From Flavobacterium sp. (GTDB lineage: Bacteria > Bacteroidota > Bacteroidia > Flavobacteriales > Flavobacteriaceae): a stretch of 64,000 nucleotides of DNA. The stretch is from NCBI GenBank assembly GCA_015234525.1, contig JADGMX010000032.1, positions 1 to 64,000 of the forward strand, written 5' to 3'. The position numbers and the translations under genes were made by a program. The notes beneath the pieces are model-generated. The model was not told the origin of the DNA and ran no database searches. It worked only from the letters and a program-made list of their open reading frames with translations. Below are positions 8,504 to 18,225 of the stretch, piece after piece; the first letter of the stretch is position 1, and each line of letters begins with the position of its first letter.

Positions 8504-9319
8504 TTAGTGTTTGACAACTTTTACTGTCGCGGTTGCACCATCGGCGGTGATCTTTGCGACATATGTCCCTGAGGTTAAGTGAGACGTATCAACTTGCGAT
8601 GCATTGCTTGCCTGAAGCACTTGCTGACCAAGTAAATTGTAGAGGCTGACTTCGGAAATTGCGCCCGGATAACTGATTTCCAGTAAATCCTTAACCGGAT
8701 TATTGTAGGAAAGCAGCTCCTTATTGAAACTATCGACAGCCAAAGCCGATGTTACCATAAGGTCGTCGATTTGAATATAACCTTGATCGGCCTCCGAATA
8801 GCTGTGAAAACCGATGTAATAAGTGCCGCTTAACGGTGGCGTAAAGGTGATGGATGCCGGAGTAAAATCGCTTCCAAAATCGGTGTCGATGTTCTCAGCT
8901 GTAAAAAGTGTTGTTGTCATGGCCGTTGAAGATGCTTCGTTGCCGAGTTTGACTTCCATATTCTCTAAAAGGAAGGCGCTGCCAAGTCCGGAGCGATATA
9001 GGAAATCGAGGTTGTACGAGACGCCTCCAACCAAATTCAGACCGGGCGTAAAAAACCAATCATCGCCGGGAAGATCTAAGTCGTAAACGTATATCATGCT
9101 GGCATCGCCGGTTTGGGTTGGGAAAAATTCATTTTCGATCATCCATCCCGATTCTATGCCGCCGTTCACGTCTTCATACGTCAGGCAATCAATATCGTCA
9201 GTATCTTCGAATCCCATAAAATATGGAATTTCGACAATCGGCTGTGTGCATTGGGCATTTGCCGCTCCAAAAGAAAATAGGCCAGCGATTGCCGCACTAA
9301 AAAGTAGTTTTGATTTCAT
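8504..9319 (-). CDS. Secreted T9SS cargo with choice-of-anchor J-like domain
   Basis: This 271-residue exported protein has a signal peptide ending near GAANAQ. The middle region (residues about 30-195) resembles the choice-of-anchor J / cleaved-adhesin jelly-roll domain, with IPYFMGFED, GWMIENEFF, DDWFFTPGLNL and YYIGFHSYS before a final QIDDLMV strand. The C-terminal 75 residues are a type A T9SS sorting domain (ISEVSLYNLLGQQVLQ, LTSGTYVAKITAD, TVKVVKH). Such proteins go to the cell surface through T9SS. Substrate or partner unknown. It lies 131 bp downstream of, and co-directional with, the 1337-residue surface protein gene. Confidence 0.85.
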   Translation of the reverse strand: MKSKLLFSAAIAGLFSFGAANAQCTQPIVEIPYFMGFEDTDDIDCLTYEDVNGGIESGWMIENEFFPTQTGDASMIYVYDLDLPGDDWFFTPGLNLVGGVSYNLDFLYRSGLGSAFLLENMEVKLGNEASSTAMTTTLFTAENIDTDFGSDFTPASITFTPPLSGTYYIGFHSYSEADQGYIQIDDLMVTSALAVDSFNKELLSYNNPVKDLLEISYPGAISEVSLYNLLGQQVLQASNASQVDTSHLTSGTYVAKITADGATATVKVVKH

Positions 9320-9450
9320 AGTATTCAGATTTTGTTTGAGTTGTAAGTTAGTGAACTTTTTCTGAATACGTATTTTTTGAAATCTTGTAATTTTAAATCA
9401 AAGCGATTTTAGCTGCTTTGATAGCATCGATGGATCTTGACCAATCGGAA

Positions 9451-12400
9451 TTATCGCTTTAACGAAAAATGGCCGCGATGTTCTGAGCCGTTTTTTCGGC
9501 TTACAACAAACCAATAATCGGATGATGGAAGGGGCGCAGAATTATAGGTTCCGTCCCAGGCATTGCCGTTTTTGAGGACGACCAAAAGTTTTCCATACCG
9601 GTCAAAGATATGGATTGTCAGATGTTGATCGGCTTCAGCAAAATCGATTTTCCAGGTATCATTTGCACCGTCGCCATTTGGTGTAAAAAACGCCGGATAC
9701 GACAGCACGAACACATTTTTGGAAGTAATGCCGCAGCCATAGGTATCCTGGACAAACACCGTATAACTTCCAGGAGCTAAATTTGAAAATACATTGTGGT
9801 TTTGATAATTGAAACCATCGATTGAATAAACGTAATTTCCGGATCCGCTTGGAATTATCGTGATGCTGTTATCGTGTTGGGTCCAATCTTTTACTTCCAC
9901 ATTAATCCCGGCCGCGTTCGACATGACTGCAGTAAAATTATATGTTGTTGAGCAAATGGTGGATCCGTGATTTTTGGTCACCATAACCGAGTACGAACCT
10001 GCTTGCGAAATCGCGATCGTTGGTGATGTTTGGCCTGTCGACCATGTATAGCTATCCCAAACGCCCGGCGATACCGCAATGCTGTTATTTTCACAGAACC
10101 TGACCACTGGCGGAATGGTCACTTGCGGTGGTGCGACCAATGTCAGATTTAGTGCCACAACTTGAGAACAACCTTCCTGAGATGTGATCCGCACATAAAA
10201 CGTATTTTGTCCCAACTCCAACACTTGGTTATTTGATGTTTCTTGAGCAGGAAGCTGATTGTTTGCGCCATAGGCAGTTAGAAAATATTGGTAAGTGAAC
10301 CCGTTTTGTGAGCCCACGAACTGCGAATTGTAGCCAGACAACGCCACTAATTCAGTTCCGCTATTATCACTATCGCAAATAATGTCTGACACCGGACTCG
10401 CATTTAATGATTCGATCAACGTCGCTGTTACTTCGAGTCTTACCGAACTTTCGCAGCCTGAAATGGTTTGAGAAGCATAATACTTTAATCCGGAGGTCAG
10501 CGGCGTAGCAGGGGATAGTGGAGTGGAAGATGTAGGAGAATCGTACCACTGAATCGCTTCGCCTAACGCTTCCAAATTGCCGACCGTTGGATTAGCCACA
10601 CTACAGAACGTTTGGTCTGAACGGCCTCCGGGTGCGGTAGTATTGGTAAAAAATACAATCATCGCAATCTCTGAGCTCTCGCATCCGTTTATGGTTTGCG
10701 TAGCGTGATACCATCCGTGGTGGACAAGTGGCGTGCCGGGTGCTAGTGGTATCATTGATCCGTCTTTGTACCACTTAATGTTTTCTCCGATTACTTCGAG
10801 ATCTTCGATTGTCGCATTCTGATCCTCGCAGAAATATTGTTCAGTTGGTATTACGGGCAAAGGCTGCTGAGCAATGACAACTTGTTGGTATTGTGAAACG
10901 ATAACGGAACCGTTGTGGAATTTCCAACTAATCTGATATGTGCCGGGAAAAGCGAAACTAGTCGGATCAGTTGTTGTCGCGGTAATCAGGCCGGTACAAG
11001 GATCCATAGCAGTTGGCGGTATAACCACAAGCGAGCAATCGCCATAAAGCGGTGGCAGATCTGCGATAGTGGGCACGGGTGGGGTAGCATTGTTTATCAC
11101 AACCTCGACATTCGGAATATTGTCGCAATCAACAGAACCTGTGATATGACAGGTATAAAAGCCGCTTTCTAGGTGAGTGGCATTGCTAATAATCGGATTT
11201 TGCAGATTAGAGGTGAATCCGTTTGGCCCGATCCACGTGTATGCTGTTCCACCACTGGCGGTTAGTTGCACATCCGAACCGATACATGCTACGATTTTTG
11301 AACTCGCTGATGTTGATGATAGGCAGTCTCTGAATTTCACCAAGAAAGTATCCGGGTTCGACCCTAAGACTGTTTGGCTCGCACCGATGGTAGCAATTCC
11401 GGTTTGACTTCCATTAACGTTCCCATAAAGATAAATATCGTCGTTTTGATCGATTCGGACATATCCAACTTGTTCGGCCCGATCACCTCCAAAGTACGTT
11501 CCCCAGACCTTTTGACCCGTCGGACTGAGCTTAATGACAAATGATTTCATATAGTTGGATTTGGTAGGCATAAATCCGTCAGCTGTTGCAAGTCCGCTAT
11601 TAATGAACGTATCACTCGATATATAGATATTACCGTGCGAATCGCGGTCGATACCTCGAATTTGCTCATCGAAATAAGATCCCCAAACATATTCCTGAGT
11701 TGCCACATTGAACTTGAAAATAAAAGAGTTTTCAGTCCCCGACAATACTGAGCCGGGGGTAAGAGGAATAATTTGATTTTCAAACATCGTCCCCGGAGTT
11801 CCTATACCAGGCCCGAAGCATTTTCCTATTGCAATTATTTCGTCGCCATGTTTTATTGCTTTGTATATGAACGCCATGTCTGCGATAAACGTTCCGTAAA
11901 CCCGAGCGCCGTCAGGATCAAATCTTGCGATCATTCCGCCGATGCCATTCGATGTTTCCTGATACGCACCAGGCGTGGTAAGATATGCGTCTGAACTTTG
12001 ATGACTTCCAAAAACATAAAGTTGATCGTCATCCGATACGAGACAGCTAGTTAATCCATCCACCTCTGATCCACCGTAAAACGTTCCCCAAAGTCGCTCC
12101 CCATTCGGACTGAACTTCGCGATAAAACCTGTCTCAAAATCGCCAAGTGACTGCTTGGTGGTTTGAAAAGCTCCGGGAGTGCTAAATGTGTCAGTACTAT
12201 TTGTACCGCCAACCACGTAAATATTTCCATTAGAATCCACGCTTAAACTTTCGATTCGCTCGTTTTGGTTCCCACCGTAATATGTTCCCCACAGCTTTGC
12301 ACCCGCGCTATTCATTTTAACCAAAAATCCGGAGGTGTAAACATCTTTTATCGGTTGATGACAGCCCGGTGAAGGGATAAAGTTGTTGACCGCGAATGTT

Positions 12401-13464
12401 CCCCCAGATGAATACATATTGTCGTATTGATCTAAAACAAGTTGACCGGTTGCATAAGGATAGTATGAACTCCACAATCGGACACCCTCGGGTGAAAATT
12501 TTGCGATAAATGCGCCACCGCTGGTATATCCACTCGTATTTGGGCCACTGGTCGCGATATTATTCGAACTTCCGGAACTTCCCGAGAGGATAACATTGTT
12601 ATTAGAATCGATATTAATCGACCCTGCGAATTCTGAACCTGAGCCGCCGTAGTACGTACTCCAAAGTCGAACGGGAACGGGATCCACGACTAGTTTTTCA
12701 CTTCCGTGGATGGCAATGTCTTCAAATCCATAAAGATCAGCCGATATCGTACGATATTTCACGTGTACAGGGCGCTTTTCAGAACCGTTATCGATCCAGC
12801 TATTTGGAATTGTTTCTTCCATCTCACCAAATCTGCTGGTATATATGATTTTATTATCACGTAACGTGTTTTTAGCACCTGCGACTTTCAATTTTACATC
12901 GGTAAGTTTTCCACCCGGATGCACAATAAAATTGTACTCAATCGGAGCCGAATTATCGTTTGGAACTACAAATTCGACATCAATATTGTTGTAAAGATTT
13001 TTATATGTGACCCTTTTGTATTTATATACATTTGTGATGCCACCCGAATTTATAGCCGTTGTATGATAGTTCAGTACTTCGCGTACTCTGTCGTCAGCTA
13101 CAATTGTCGGCTTCGGATTGCTATTCTCAAAAATGATATCGATGCGATGATTGGTGTAGGTAAATTCGGTTGGTTGTGGGTCGGCATCGTTGAATTTTTT
13201 TAGCATCGTGAGTTCAGCTCCTTTCTCGCTATGATTCTCGGCACTTACTGCCTTGTATTCATATACATCATACGAAAAACCATTAGCCAAGAGTTGTACA
13301 TTCAATCCTGAGCTATTCAATAAGTATAATACTTTTGGGTTTGTGGCGCCATTCTGGTCGATGATCTGACCTTTATTTTCCATAAAACCGATTGCAGAAG
13401 GTGCGTGTTGCGCGGTCATTAGAGATACCAGAAAAAGTGTACAGAGCTGAAAAAGATGACGCAT
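9451..13464 (-). CDS. Large SBBP-repeat surface protein with T9SS type B sorting domain
   Basis: This 1337-residue protein has a signal peptide ending near LMTAQ. The N-terminal domain (MENKGQIIDQNG, about residues 27-260) is the one often paired with SBBP repeats. Residues about 260-690 contain repeated blade-like units such as LWGTYYGG and AKFSPNGERLWG, which suggest a beta-propeller. Ig- and PKD-like modules follow (CIGSDVQLTASGG, YYASQTISGCES, YTWSTGQTSPTI). The last 85 residues are the gliding-motility-associated C-terminal domain (FFTPNGDGANDTWKID, FDRYGKLL, WDGTYN, DYWFVV). It is predicted to be exported by T9SS as an adhesin or surface-layer-like protein; the ligand is unknown. Confidence 0.88.
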   Translation of the reverse strand: MRHLFQLCTLFLVSLMTAQHAPSAIGFMENKGQIIDQNGATNPKVLYLLNSSGLNVQLLANGFSYDVYEYKAVSAENHSEKGAELTMLKKFNDADPQPTEFTYTNHRIDIIFENSNPKPTIVADDRVREVLNYHTTAINSGGITNVYKYKRVTYKNLYNNIDVEFVVPNDNSAPIEYNFIVHPGGKLTDVKLKVAGAKNTLRDNKIIYTSRFGEMEETIPNSWIDNGSEKRPVHVKYRTISADLYGFEDIAIHGSEKLVVDPVPVRLWSTYYGGSGSEFAGSINIDSNNNVILSGSSGSSNNIATSGPNTSGYTSGGAFIAKFSPEGVRLWSSYYPYATGQLVLDQYDNMYSSGGTFAVNNFIPSPGCHQPIKDVYTSGFLVKMNSAGAKLWGTYYGGNQNERIESLSVDSNGNIYVVGGTNSTDTFSTPGAFQTTKQSLGDFETGFIAKFSPNGERLWGTFYGGSEVDGLTSCLVSDDDQLYVFGSHQSSDAYLTTPGAYQETSNGIGGMIARFDPDGARVYGTFIADMAFIYKAIKHGDEIIAIGKCFGPGIGTPGTMFENQIIPLTPGSVLSGTENSFIFKFNVATQEYVWGSYFDEQIRGIDRDSHGNIYISSDTFINSGLATADGFMPTKSNYMKSFVIKLSPTGQKVWGTYFGGDRAEQVGYVRIDQNDDIYLYGNVNGSQTGIATIGASQTVLGSNPDTFLVKFRDCLSSTSASSKIVACIGSDVQLTASGGTAYTWIGPNGFTSNLQNPIISNATHLESGFYTCHITGSVDCDNIPNVEVVINNATPPVPTIADLPPLYGDCSLVVIPPTAMDPCTGLITATTTDPTSFAFPGTYQISWKFHNGSVIVSQYQQVVIAQQPLPVIPTEQYFCEDQNATIEDLEVIGENIKWYKDGSMIPLAPGTPLVHHGWYHATQTINGCESSEIAMIVFFTNTTAPGGRSDQTFCSVANPTVGNLEALGEAIQWYDSPTSSTPLSPATPLTSGLKYYASQTISGCESSVRLEVTATLIESLNASPVSDIICDSDNSGTELVALSGYNSQFVGSQNGFTYQYFLTAYGANNQLPAQETSNNQVLELGQNTFYVRITSQEGCSQVVALNLTLVAPPQVTIPPVVRFCENNSIAVSPGVWDSYTWSTGQTSPTIAISQAGSYSVMVTKNHGSTICSTTYNFTAVMSNAAGINVEVKDWTQHDNSITIIPSGSGNYVYSIDGFNYQNHNVFSNLAPGSYTVFVQDTYGCGITSKNVFVLSYPAFFTPNGDGANDTWKIDFAEADQHLTIHIFDRYGKLLVVLKNGNAWDGTYNSAPLPSSDYWFVVSRKNGSEHRGHFSLKR

Positions 13465-13632
13465 CAGTAGGGTTTTGCGGCAAAAGTAACTAATACATTC
13501 AGATTATATCATTTTGCCATATTTATTATTACAACGATATCTTTCCTGTTAAAAGTGGTTGAATTTTGCGTAATTCTACTCGTTCTAGTTACTAAAAATC
13601 TGTATATTTAAGAAACTTAAATATCTACAACC

Positions 13633-14037
13633 ATGAATATTACACTTAAGCAAGCTCAGCAAATCGTGATGGAGGCAATGGAATTCTCAGAAAAGAAAAA
13701 TTTTAAAATGAATATTACCATAGTCGATTCGGGTGCTAATCCGGTAGCATTTGCCAGGATGGATGGGGCTTGGCTAGGGTCGGCCGACATAAGTCTGAAA
13801 AAAGCTAAAACCGCCGTATTCTTTCAGATGGATACTAAAGAAATTAGTCCGCTTGTTCAGCCGGGAAAACCGCTTTATGCGATCGAGCATTCAAACAATG
13901 GTCTGATTACTTTTCCGGGTGGAATGGTGATCAAAAATGCGGATGGAAACATGATTGGCGCGATCGGCGTTTCAGGTGGTTCTGTCGACGAAGATCACAG
14001 TGTGGCTGAAGCAGCAATCAAGGGTTTTTCTAAGTAA
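13633..14037 (+). CDS. GlcG/HbpS family protein (DUF336)
   Basis: This 134-residue single-domain protein begins MNITLKQAQQIVMEAM. Family features are TIVDSGANPVAFARMDGAW, SLKKAKTA and the glycine-rich end IGAIGVSGGSVDEDHSVAEAA. Relatives include the heme-binding HbpS and GlcG, so a role in heme or small-molecule binding is possible but not shown by context. There is no signal peptide, so it is probably cytoplasmic. It is monocistronic, with a strong bidirectional terminator about 75 bp downstream. Confidence 0.85.
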   Translation: MNITLKQAQQIVMEAMEFSEKKNFKMNITIVDSGANPVAFARMDGAWLGSADISLKKAKTAVFFQMDTKEISPLVQPGKPLYAIEHSNNGLITFPGGMVIKNADGNMIGAIGVSGGSVDEDHSVAEAAIKGFSK

Positions 14038-14110
14038 GATAAGACGCTTGATAGTGATTGACTAAAGGCTTTTATATCAATTATAAAAATTAAAGTCATT
14101 AAATCAACAA

Positions 14111-14145
14111 GAAACCCCGACTGATTGGCCGGGGTTTCTTTTTTA
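14111..14145. terminator. Bidirectional terminator between convergent genes
   Basis: The perfect stem GAAACCCCG / CGGGGTTTC is followed by TTCTTTTTT on the plus strand; A-rich sequence lies on the other side. It sits between the GlcG-like gene (plus) and the DUF892 gene (minus), so it could serve both. Confidence 0.8.
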
Positions 14146-14158
14146 CAGCGATCAAATA

Positions 14159-14776
14159 TTATCGCTCCATTTTTAGTTTGCCACGATTCGCTTCTTTTGT
14201 AGCGGTTTCATTACCCGATGCGGCGGCGTTAATCGCATTCAGCGCAACATCGCTAAGCAACATGTCGGCTTCTTTTTCTTCGGCTAATGTCTGAGTCAGT
14301 AGCATTGCCGCGTCGTTGTGACCGAGTGCCTTCGCAAAAGCGCAAAGAGTTCCGTAAGTTGCAATTTCATAATGCTCAATTTTTTGCGAAGCGGCAATTA
14401 TTCCGGCATCACGAACCGGCCCCGGCGTTGTTTCCTCAAGGATTTCATCACCTTCTTTGATAAGTCCGGCCATTGCTTCGCATTTCTTGCCGTCGGCTTT
14501 TTCGCCGATCAAACCAAAAACTTTCTCAAGTCGCCCGATTTGAACCTGAGTTACCATTAAATGATCTTTAATCGCAGAAGCTAAACTCGGTGCCGTCGCA
14601 TTGGCCATCATTTTTGGCAATGCTTTCAGTAGCGCGTTTTCGGCCCAATAAATATCTTTTAGAGAATCAAGGAACAAGCCTTCAAGATCTGTTGCCGCAT
14701 TTGAAGCTGCTTTTACCATTTCTGCGGTCGTTGCTGCCGGTTTGTTGCCCTCGGCTGGCATATTTTCTTTTTTCAT
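14159..14776 (-). CDS. DUF892 ferritin-like protein (YciE/YciF type)
   Basis: This 205-residue protein carries a ferritin-like four-helix domain of the DUF892 family. Visible family features are DLEGLFLDSLKDIYWAENAL, LPKMMANATAPSL, HLMVTQVQIGRLEKVF and QKIEHYEIATYGTL. The conserved E and H residues (AENAL, IEHYE, EEKEAD) are placed to bind a di-metal site. Members are stress-induced in many bacteria. The gene starts 11 bp after the catalase stop, so the two are almost certainly co-transcribed. Role inferred: protection against oxidative or general stress. Confidence 0.88.
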   Translation of the reverse strand: MKKENMPAEGNKPAATTAEMVKAASNAATDLEGLFLDSLKDIYWAENALLKALPKMMANATAPSLASAIKDHLMVTQVQIGRLEKVFGLIGEKADGKKCEAMAGLIKEGDEILEETTPGPVRDAGIIAASQKIEHYEIATYGTLCAFAKALGHNDAAMLLTQTLAEEKEADMLLSDVALNAINAAASGNETATKEANRGKLKMER

Positions 14777-14787
14777 ACTGTTGATTT

Positions 14788-16947
14788 TTATAGTTTGTCT
14801 TCCCGAGCCCAGAATCGGTGTTTGGTCATGGCTTCAATAAATTCCTGAGCAAATGCCTCGTCAACCGATTTACCTCTGACTAGCAAACCGAGTTCTTTTG
14901 AGTCGACGATCTTGTCCGAAAAATGTGTTGATTCAATGAATTTCTTGCCCAAAGCGTCAACACCGATTACTTTGCAATGACGATAAGCATCGCTGATAAA
15001 GTCCATTAGATCGGCATTGTTGCCAAGATCATCCGGAGTTCCCGCTAATACGAAAATCGCATCGAACATTACCGAGGAAGCGGTAAAGTAGCTGAAGTCG
15101 ATTGGTAGTTCACCATCTTGATCAGTTGTTACAAAACCAAGATGTTGCGCCACAATAAACGGACATGCATCCTGTTTTTTCAATGCGGTTTTAAGTGCCA
15201 CAATCGAATCCTCGCTAACGCCATCAGCACATACAAAAGCCACGCGTCTGGTAGCAATGGTAGGCGAGTTGCTCGGGTGATTAATCATGCTAAGTGGTTT
15301 TGAAGCTTTTACAGCCGACTTTTTCAACGGCTTTGGCTCTTGTGCAGCCGCATGTTCATTTGGCGGAACACCGTGATTCATTTTCTCAAACGGTTTTGCC
15401 GGAACTTTCATTCCAAGACCTTTAGCCACATCTGCTGCCAGATCTTCATCAACCTGAGCTAAAAGTCCAAGCATTCTCAACCTGATTTCGGTAGTTTCGC
15501 ACTTGCCGAGTTCAAATCGAAACGCTTTTATAATATGTTTGCGTTCAACCTCGGTTTGGCTGTCCAGAAAGAGCTTAGCCTGACTGAAATGATCGGCAAA
15601 ACTTTCACTCCGCGCTCGTACTTTGTGCGCTTCTACGCGTTCGTTGTGACTTACAAAACCACCTTGTTTTTCAGGAGTTTGGAATGGTGTTCCGTTGGCT
15701 AAGGAATTCGGAAAGTACGCTACTCTGCCAACATTGACTTCATGCCGGTGATAGCCATTTCGCTGGTTGTTATGCATGGGCGCCAATGTTCGATTGATCG
15801 GAATCTCATGAAAGTTCGGGCCGCCAAGTCGGATTAATTGCGTATCGGTGTATGAAAATAAACGTCCTTGAAGTAACGGATCGTTTGTAAAATCAATTCC
15901 CGGAACCACATGTCCGGGATGAAATGCGATTTGTTCGGTTTCTGCAAAGAAATTGTCCGGGTTCTTATTGAGCACCATTCGCCCGATAATCTGCACGGGA
16001 ACCAATTCTTCAGGGATAATTTTAGTCGGATCGAGTAAGTCAAAATCATATTTGTGCTCATCAGCTTCAGGTACAATTTGAACCCCGAATTCCCATTCCG
16101 GAAAATGTCCTTGGTCGATAGCTTCCCAAAGATCCTGACGGTGGAAATCTGAATTCTTTCCGGAAATTTTCTGCGCTTCATCCCAAATAACCGCGTGCGT
16201 TCCAAGTTTCGGTTTCCAATGGAATTTTACGAAATGCGACTCATTGTTTTCATTGATAAATCGAAAGGTATGAACACCAAATCCTTCCATCATTCGGTAG
16301 CTACGAGGAATGGCCCGATCACTCATCAGCCACATAATCATGTGCATCGATTCCGGCATCAGTGAAATAAAGTCCCAGAAGGTATCGTGCGCTGATGAGG
16401 CTTCGGGAATTTCGTGATGTGGTTCGGGTTTTACGGCATGAACCAAATCTGGAAATTTCATTGCGTCCTGAATAAAAAACACAGGCATGTTGTTGGCAAC
16501 CAGATCGTAAATTCCTTCTTGAGTATAGAATTTTACTGAAAATCCGCGTACATCCCGGGCCAAATCCGTCGATCCGCGTGAACCTTGAACCGTCGAAAAC
16601 CGCGCGAAGACCGGCGTCTTCATTCCCTTCTCTTGTAAGAATCCAGCCTTGGTAAACTCGGGAATAGGATTAGTGCATTCAAAAAAACCATGTGCACCTG
16701 AACCGCGGGCGTGAACAATTCGTTCCGGAATGCGCTCATGATCAAAATGAGTCATCTTTTCGCGGTAAATGAAATCTTCAAGCAACGATGGCCCACGATC
16801 GCCGGCCTTAAGCATATTATTATCGTCGTTGACTTTCACCCCTTGGTTTGTGGTCATGAACTTGTTGGTGCCAACCGATCGGTTTATCAGCAGATCACGT
16901 TGTTTTTCATCCTGTAAATTTTGTTTGGGATCGTCGTTTTCTTTCAT
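14788..16947 (-). CDS. katE: Large-subunit monofunctional catalase (HPII type)
   Basis: This 719-residue heme catalase breaks down H2O2 to water and oxygen. The distal His is in RIVHARGSGAHGFFE (H79), the distal Asn region is NNMPVFFIQDAMKFPD, and the proximal heme Tyr lies in RLFSYTDTQLIRLGGPNF. The size and a C-terminal flavodoxin/glutamine-amidotransferase-like domain (from about residue 570, TRRVAFVCADGVSED) identify the large-subunit class, like E. coli KatE (753 residues). It is cytoplasmic. It is probably transcribed with the DUF892 gene. A 16-bp perfect palindrome lies 37 bp upstream of the start codon. Confidence 0.95.
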   Translation of the reverse strand: MKENDDPKQNLQDEKQRDLLINRSVGTNKFMTTNQGVKVNDDNNMLKAGDRGPSLLEDFIYREKMTHFDHERIPERIVHARGSGAHGFFECTNPIPEFTKAGFLQEKGMKTPVFARFSTVQGSRGSTDLARDVRGFSVKFYTQEGIYDLVANNMPVFFIQDAMKFPDLVHAVKPEPHHEIPEASSAHDTFWDFISLMPESMHMIMWLMSDRAIPRSYRMMEGFGVHTFRFINENNESHFVKFHWKPKLGTHAVIWDEAQKISGKNSDFHRQDLWEAIDQGHFPEWEFGVQIVPEADEHKYDFDLLDPTKIIPEELVPVQIIGRMVLNKNPDNFFAETEQIAFHPGHVVPGIDFTNDPLLQGRLFSYTDTQLIRLGGPNFHEIPINRTLAPMHNNQRNGYHRHEVNVGRVAYFPNSLANGTPFQTPEKQGGFVSHNERVEAHKVRARSESFADHFSQAKLFLDSQTEVERKHIIKAFRFELGKCETTEIRLRMLGLLAQVDEDLAADVAKGLGMKVPAKPFEKMNHGVPPNEHAAAQEPKPLKKSAVKASKPLSMINHPSNSPTIATRRVAFVCADGVSEDSIVALKTALKKQDACPFIVAQHLGFVTTDQDGELPIDFSYFTASSVMFDAIFVLAGTPDDLGNNADLMDFISDAYRHCKVIGVDALGKKFIESTHFSDKIVDSKELGLLVRGKSVDEAFAQEFIEAMTKHRFWAREDKL

Positions 16948-16983
16948 AGAATGATTTTTAAGTTATCACGTATTGCAGTAAGG

Positions 16984-16999
16984 GTCATAAATTTATGAC
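16984..16999. promoter_or_regulatory. Perfect 16-bp palindrome upstream of catalase (operator candidate)
   Basis: GTCATAAATTTATGAC is an exact palindrome centred about 45 bp before the katE start codon. Its position suits a repressor or activator dimer. About one such palindrome is expected by chance in 64 kb, so its location carries most of the weight. Confidence 0.4.
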
Positions 17000-17046
17000 A
17001 CGATAGCCACTAAAATTTTATACGATTGCAAGGTGTTCTTGCATAA

Positions 17047-18141
17047 TTATTTGAGTGAACTCATATCAATTACATATCTGAAGCGGACATCTTCTTCCTT
17101 GATTTTTTTGAAAGCGTCGTTGACCTGATCGATGGTAATGATTTCAGTTTGCGGTATAATTTGATGCTTGGCGCAGAATTCCAGCACTTCTTTAGTATCT
17201 GCCACACTTCCAATAATCGAAGCGCCGGCTGATCGGTTGAATTTCGCCAATTCCATATTATTGATTGGTTTTTCGTATGGTCCGAGAAGTCCGACAGTGA
17301 CTATGCTACCGCGTGGCGCAAGCAGATTGATATATGGATTGATGTCGAATTGATCGGGGATGGTGCATAGCAAAAAGTCGAATGTGGCTTCAGCTTCTTG
17401 CATTGCTTTTTTGTCTTCCGATATTAAAACACTGTTGGCACCAAGTTCGAGCGCGGCCTCAATTTTATCTTTATTAGTTGTAATCGCCGTTACTTCCGCG
17501 CCCATAGCTTTTGCAATCATCACACCCATATGACCTAATCCGCCGATGCCGATTACGCCCACTTTATCGCCTGATGTTACTCCGCGATCTTTCAGCGGCG
17601 CATACGTTGTAACTCCGGCGCATAAAATTGGTGCCGCAGCCGCCATAGGAAGCGAATCCGGAATTGCAAAAACAAATTTTTCATTCGAAACCACATGCGT
17701 TGAGTATCCGCCGAAAGTATTGTATCCTGAACCGTCAGGATCGAAATAACCGTTGTAGGTCATTGTCATCCGCACAGGTCCGGTACATAATTGTTCTTCG
17801 CCACTAGTACATGATTTACATTGCTGACACGAATCAATCATGCAACCAACACCTACGAGTTGTCCCACGGTAAAGTTCGAGACACGTGCTCCCAATTCGG
17901 TGACGCGCCCTACGATTTCGTGGCCCGGAACACAAGGATAAATTGTGTTTTTCCAATCGTTTTCGACCTGGTGAATATCCGAATGACAAACGCCACAATA
18001 AAGAACCTCGATAAGAACTTCATCGCCTTGAGGCTTTTGCCTTTCAACTTCCATTTCTTTGAGTTTTTCACCACTGATAAAACTTCCTGTGGCGCCGTAA
18101 GCCTTGGTTACAAAATGTCCGAGTGTATCATCATTTTTCAT
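17047..18141 (-). CDS. Zinc-dependent NAD(P)H alcohol dehydrogenase (YahK/CAD type)
   Basis: This 364-residue medium-chain dehydrogenase reduces aldehydes or oxidises primary alcohols. Catalytic zinc ligands lie in YCGVCHSD and PGHEIVG, and a second cysteine cluster (DSCQQCKSC followed by EEQLC) binds structural zinc. The cofactor motif is GIGGLGHMGV, and IGSVADTKEVLEFC is typical of the cinnamyl-alcohol-dehydrogenase/YahK subfamily, which usually prefers NADP. It lies upstream of katE on the same strand with a 99-bp gap. Likely job: detoxifying reactive aldehydes. A strong inverted repeat sits immediately before the start codon. Confidence 0.9.
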   Translation of the reverse strand: MKNDDTLGHFVTKAYGATGSFISGEKLKEMEVERQKPQGDEVLIEVLYCGVCHSDIHQVENDWKNTIYPCVPGHEIVGRVTELGARVSNFTVGQLVGVGCMIDSCQQCKSCTSGEEQLCTGPVRMTMTYNGYFDPDGSGYNTFGGYSTHVVSNEKFVFAIPDSLPMAAAAPILCAGVTTYAPLKDRGVTSGDKVGVIGIGGLGHMGVMIAKAMGAEVTAITTNKDKIEAALELGANSVLISEDKKAMQEAEATFDFLLCTIPDQFDINPYINLLAPRGSIVTVGLLGPYEKPINNMELAKFNRSAGASIIGSVADTKEVLEFCAKHQIIPQTEIITIDQVNDAFKKIKEEDVRFRYVIDMSSLK

Positions 18142-18143
18142 AG

Positions 18144-18171
18144 TTGTAATTTTAGTATCTTAAAACTACAA
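18144..18171. promoter_or_regulatory. Inverted repeat immediately upstream of alcohol dehydrogenase
   Basis: Arms TTGTAATTTTA and TAAAACTACAA (11 bp, one mismatch) flank a 6-bp spacer. The repeat ends 3 bp before the ATG, so a bound protein would block the 5' untranslated region or transcript start. It is a candidate repressor operator. Confidence 0.5.
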
Positions 18172-18225
18172 CTCGGCTGAAATCATACGGTTACATAATA
18201 TAGATTTGGATTTATATAATACCGA

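Noticed and set aside
8294..8507. Small frames on both strands between 8294 and 8507
   Set aside because: They lie in structured element D and its flanks.
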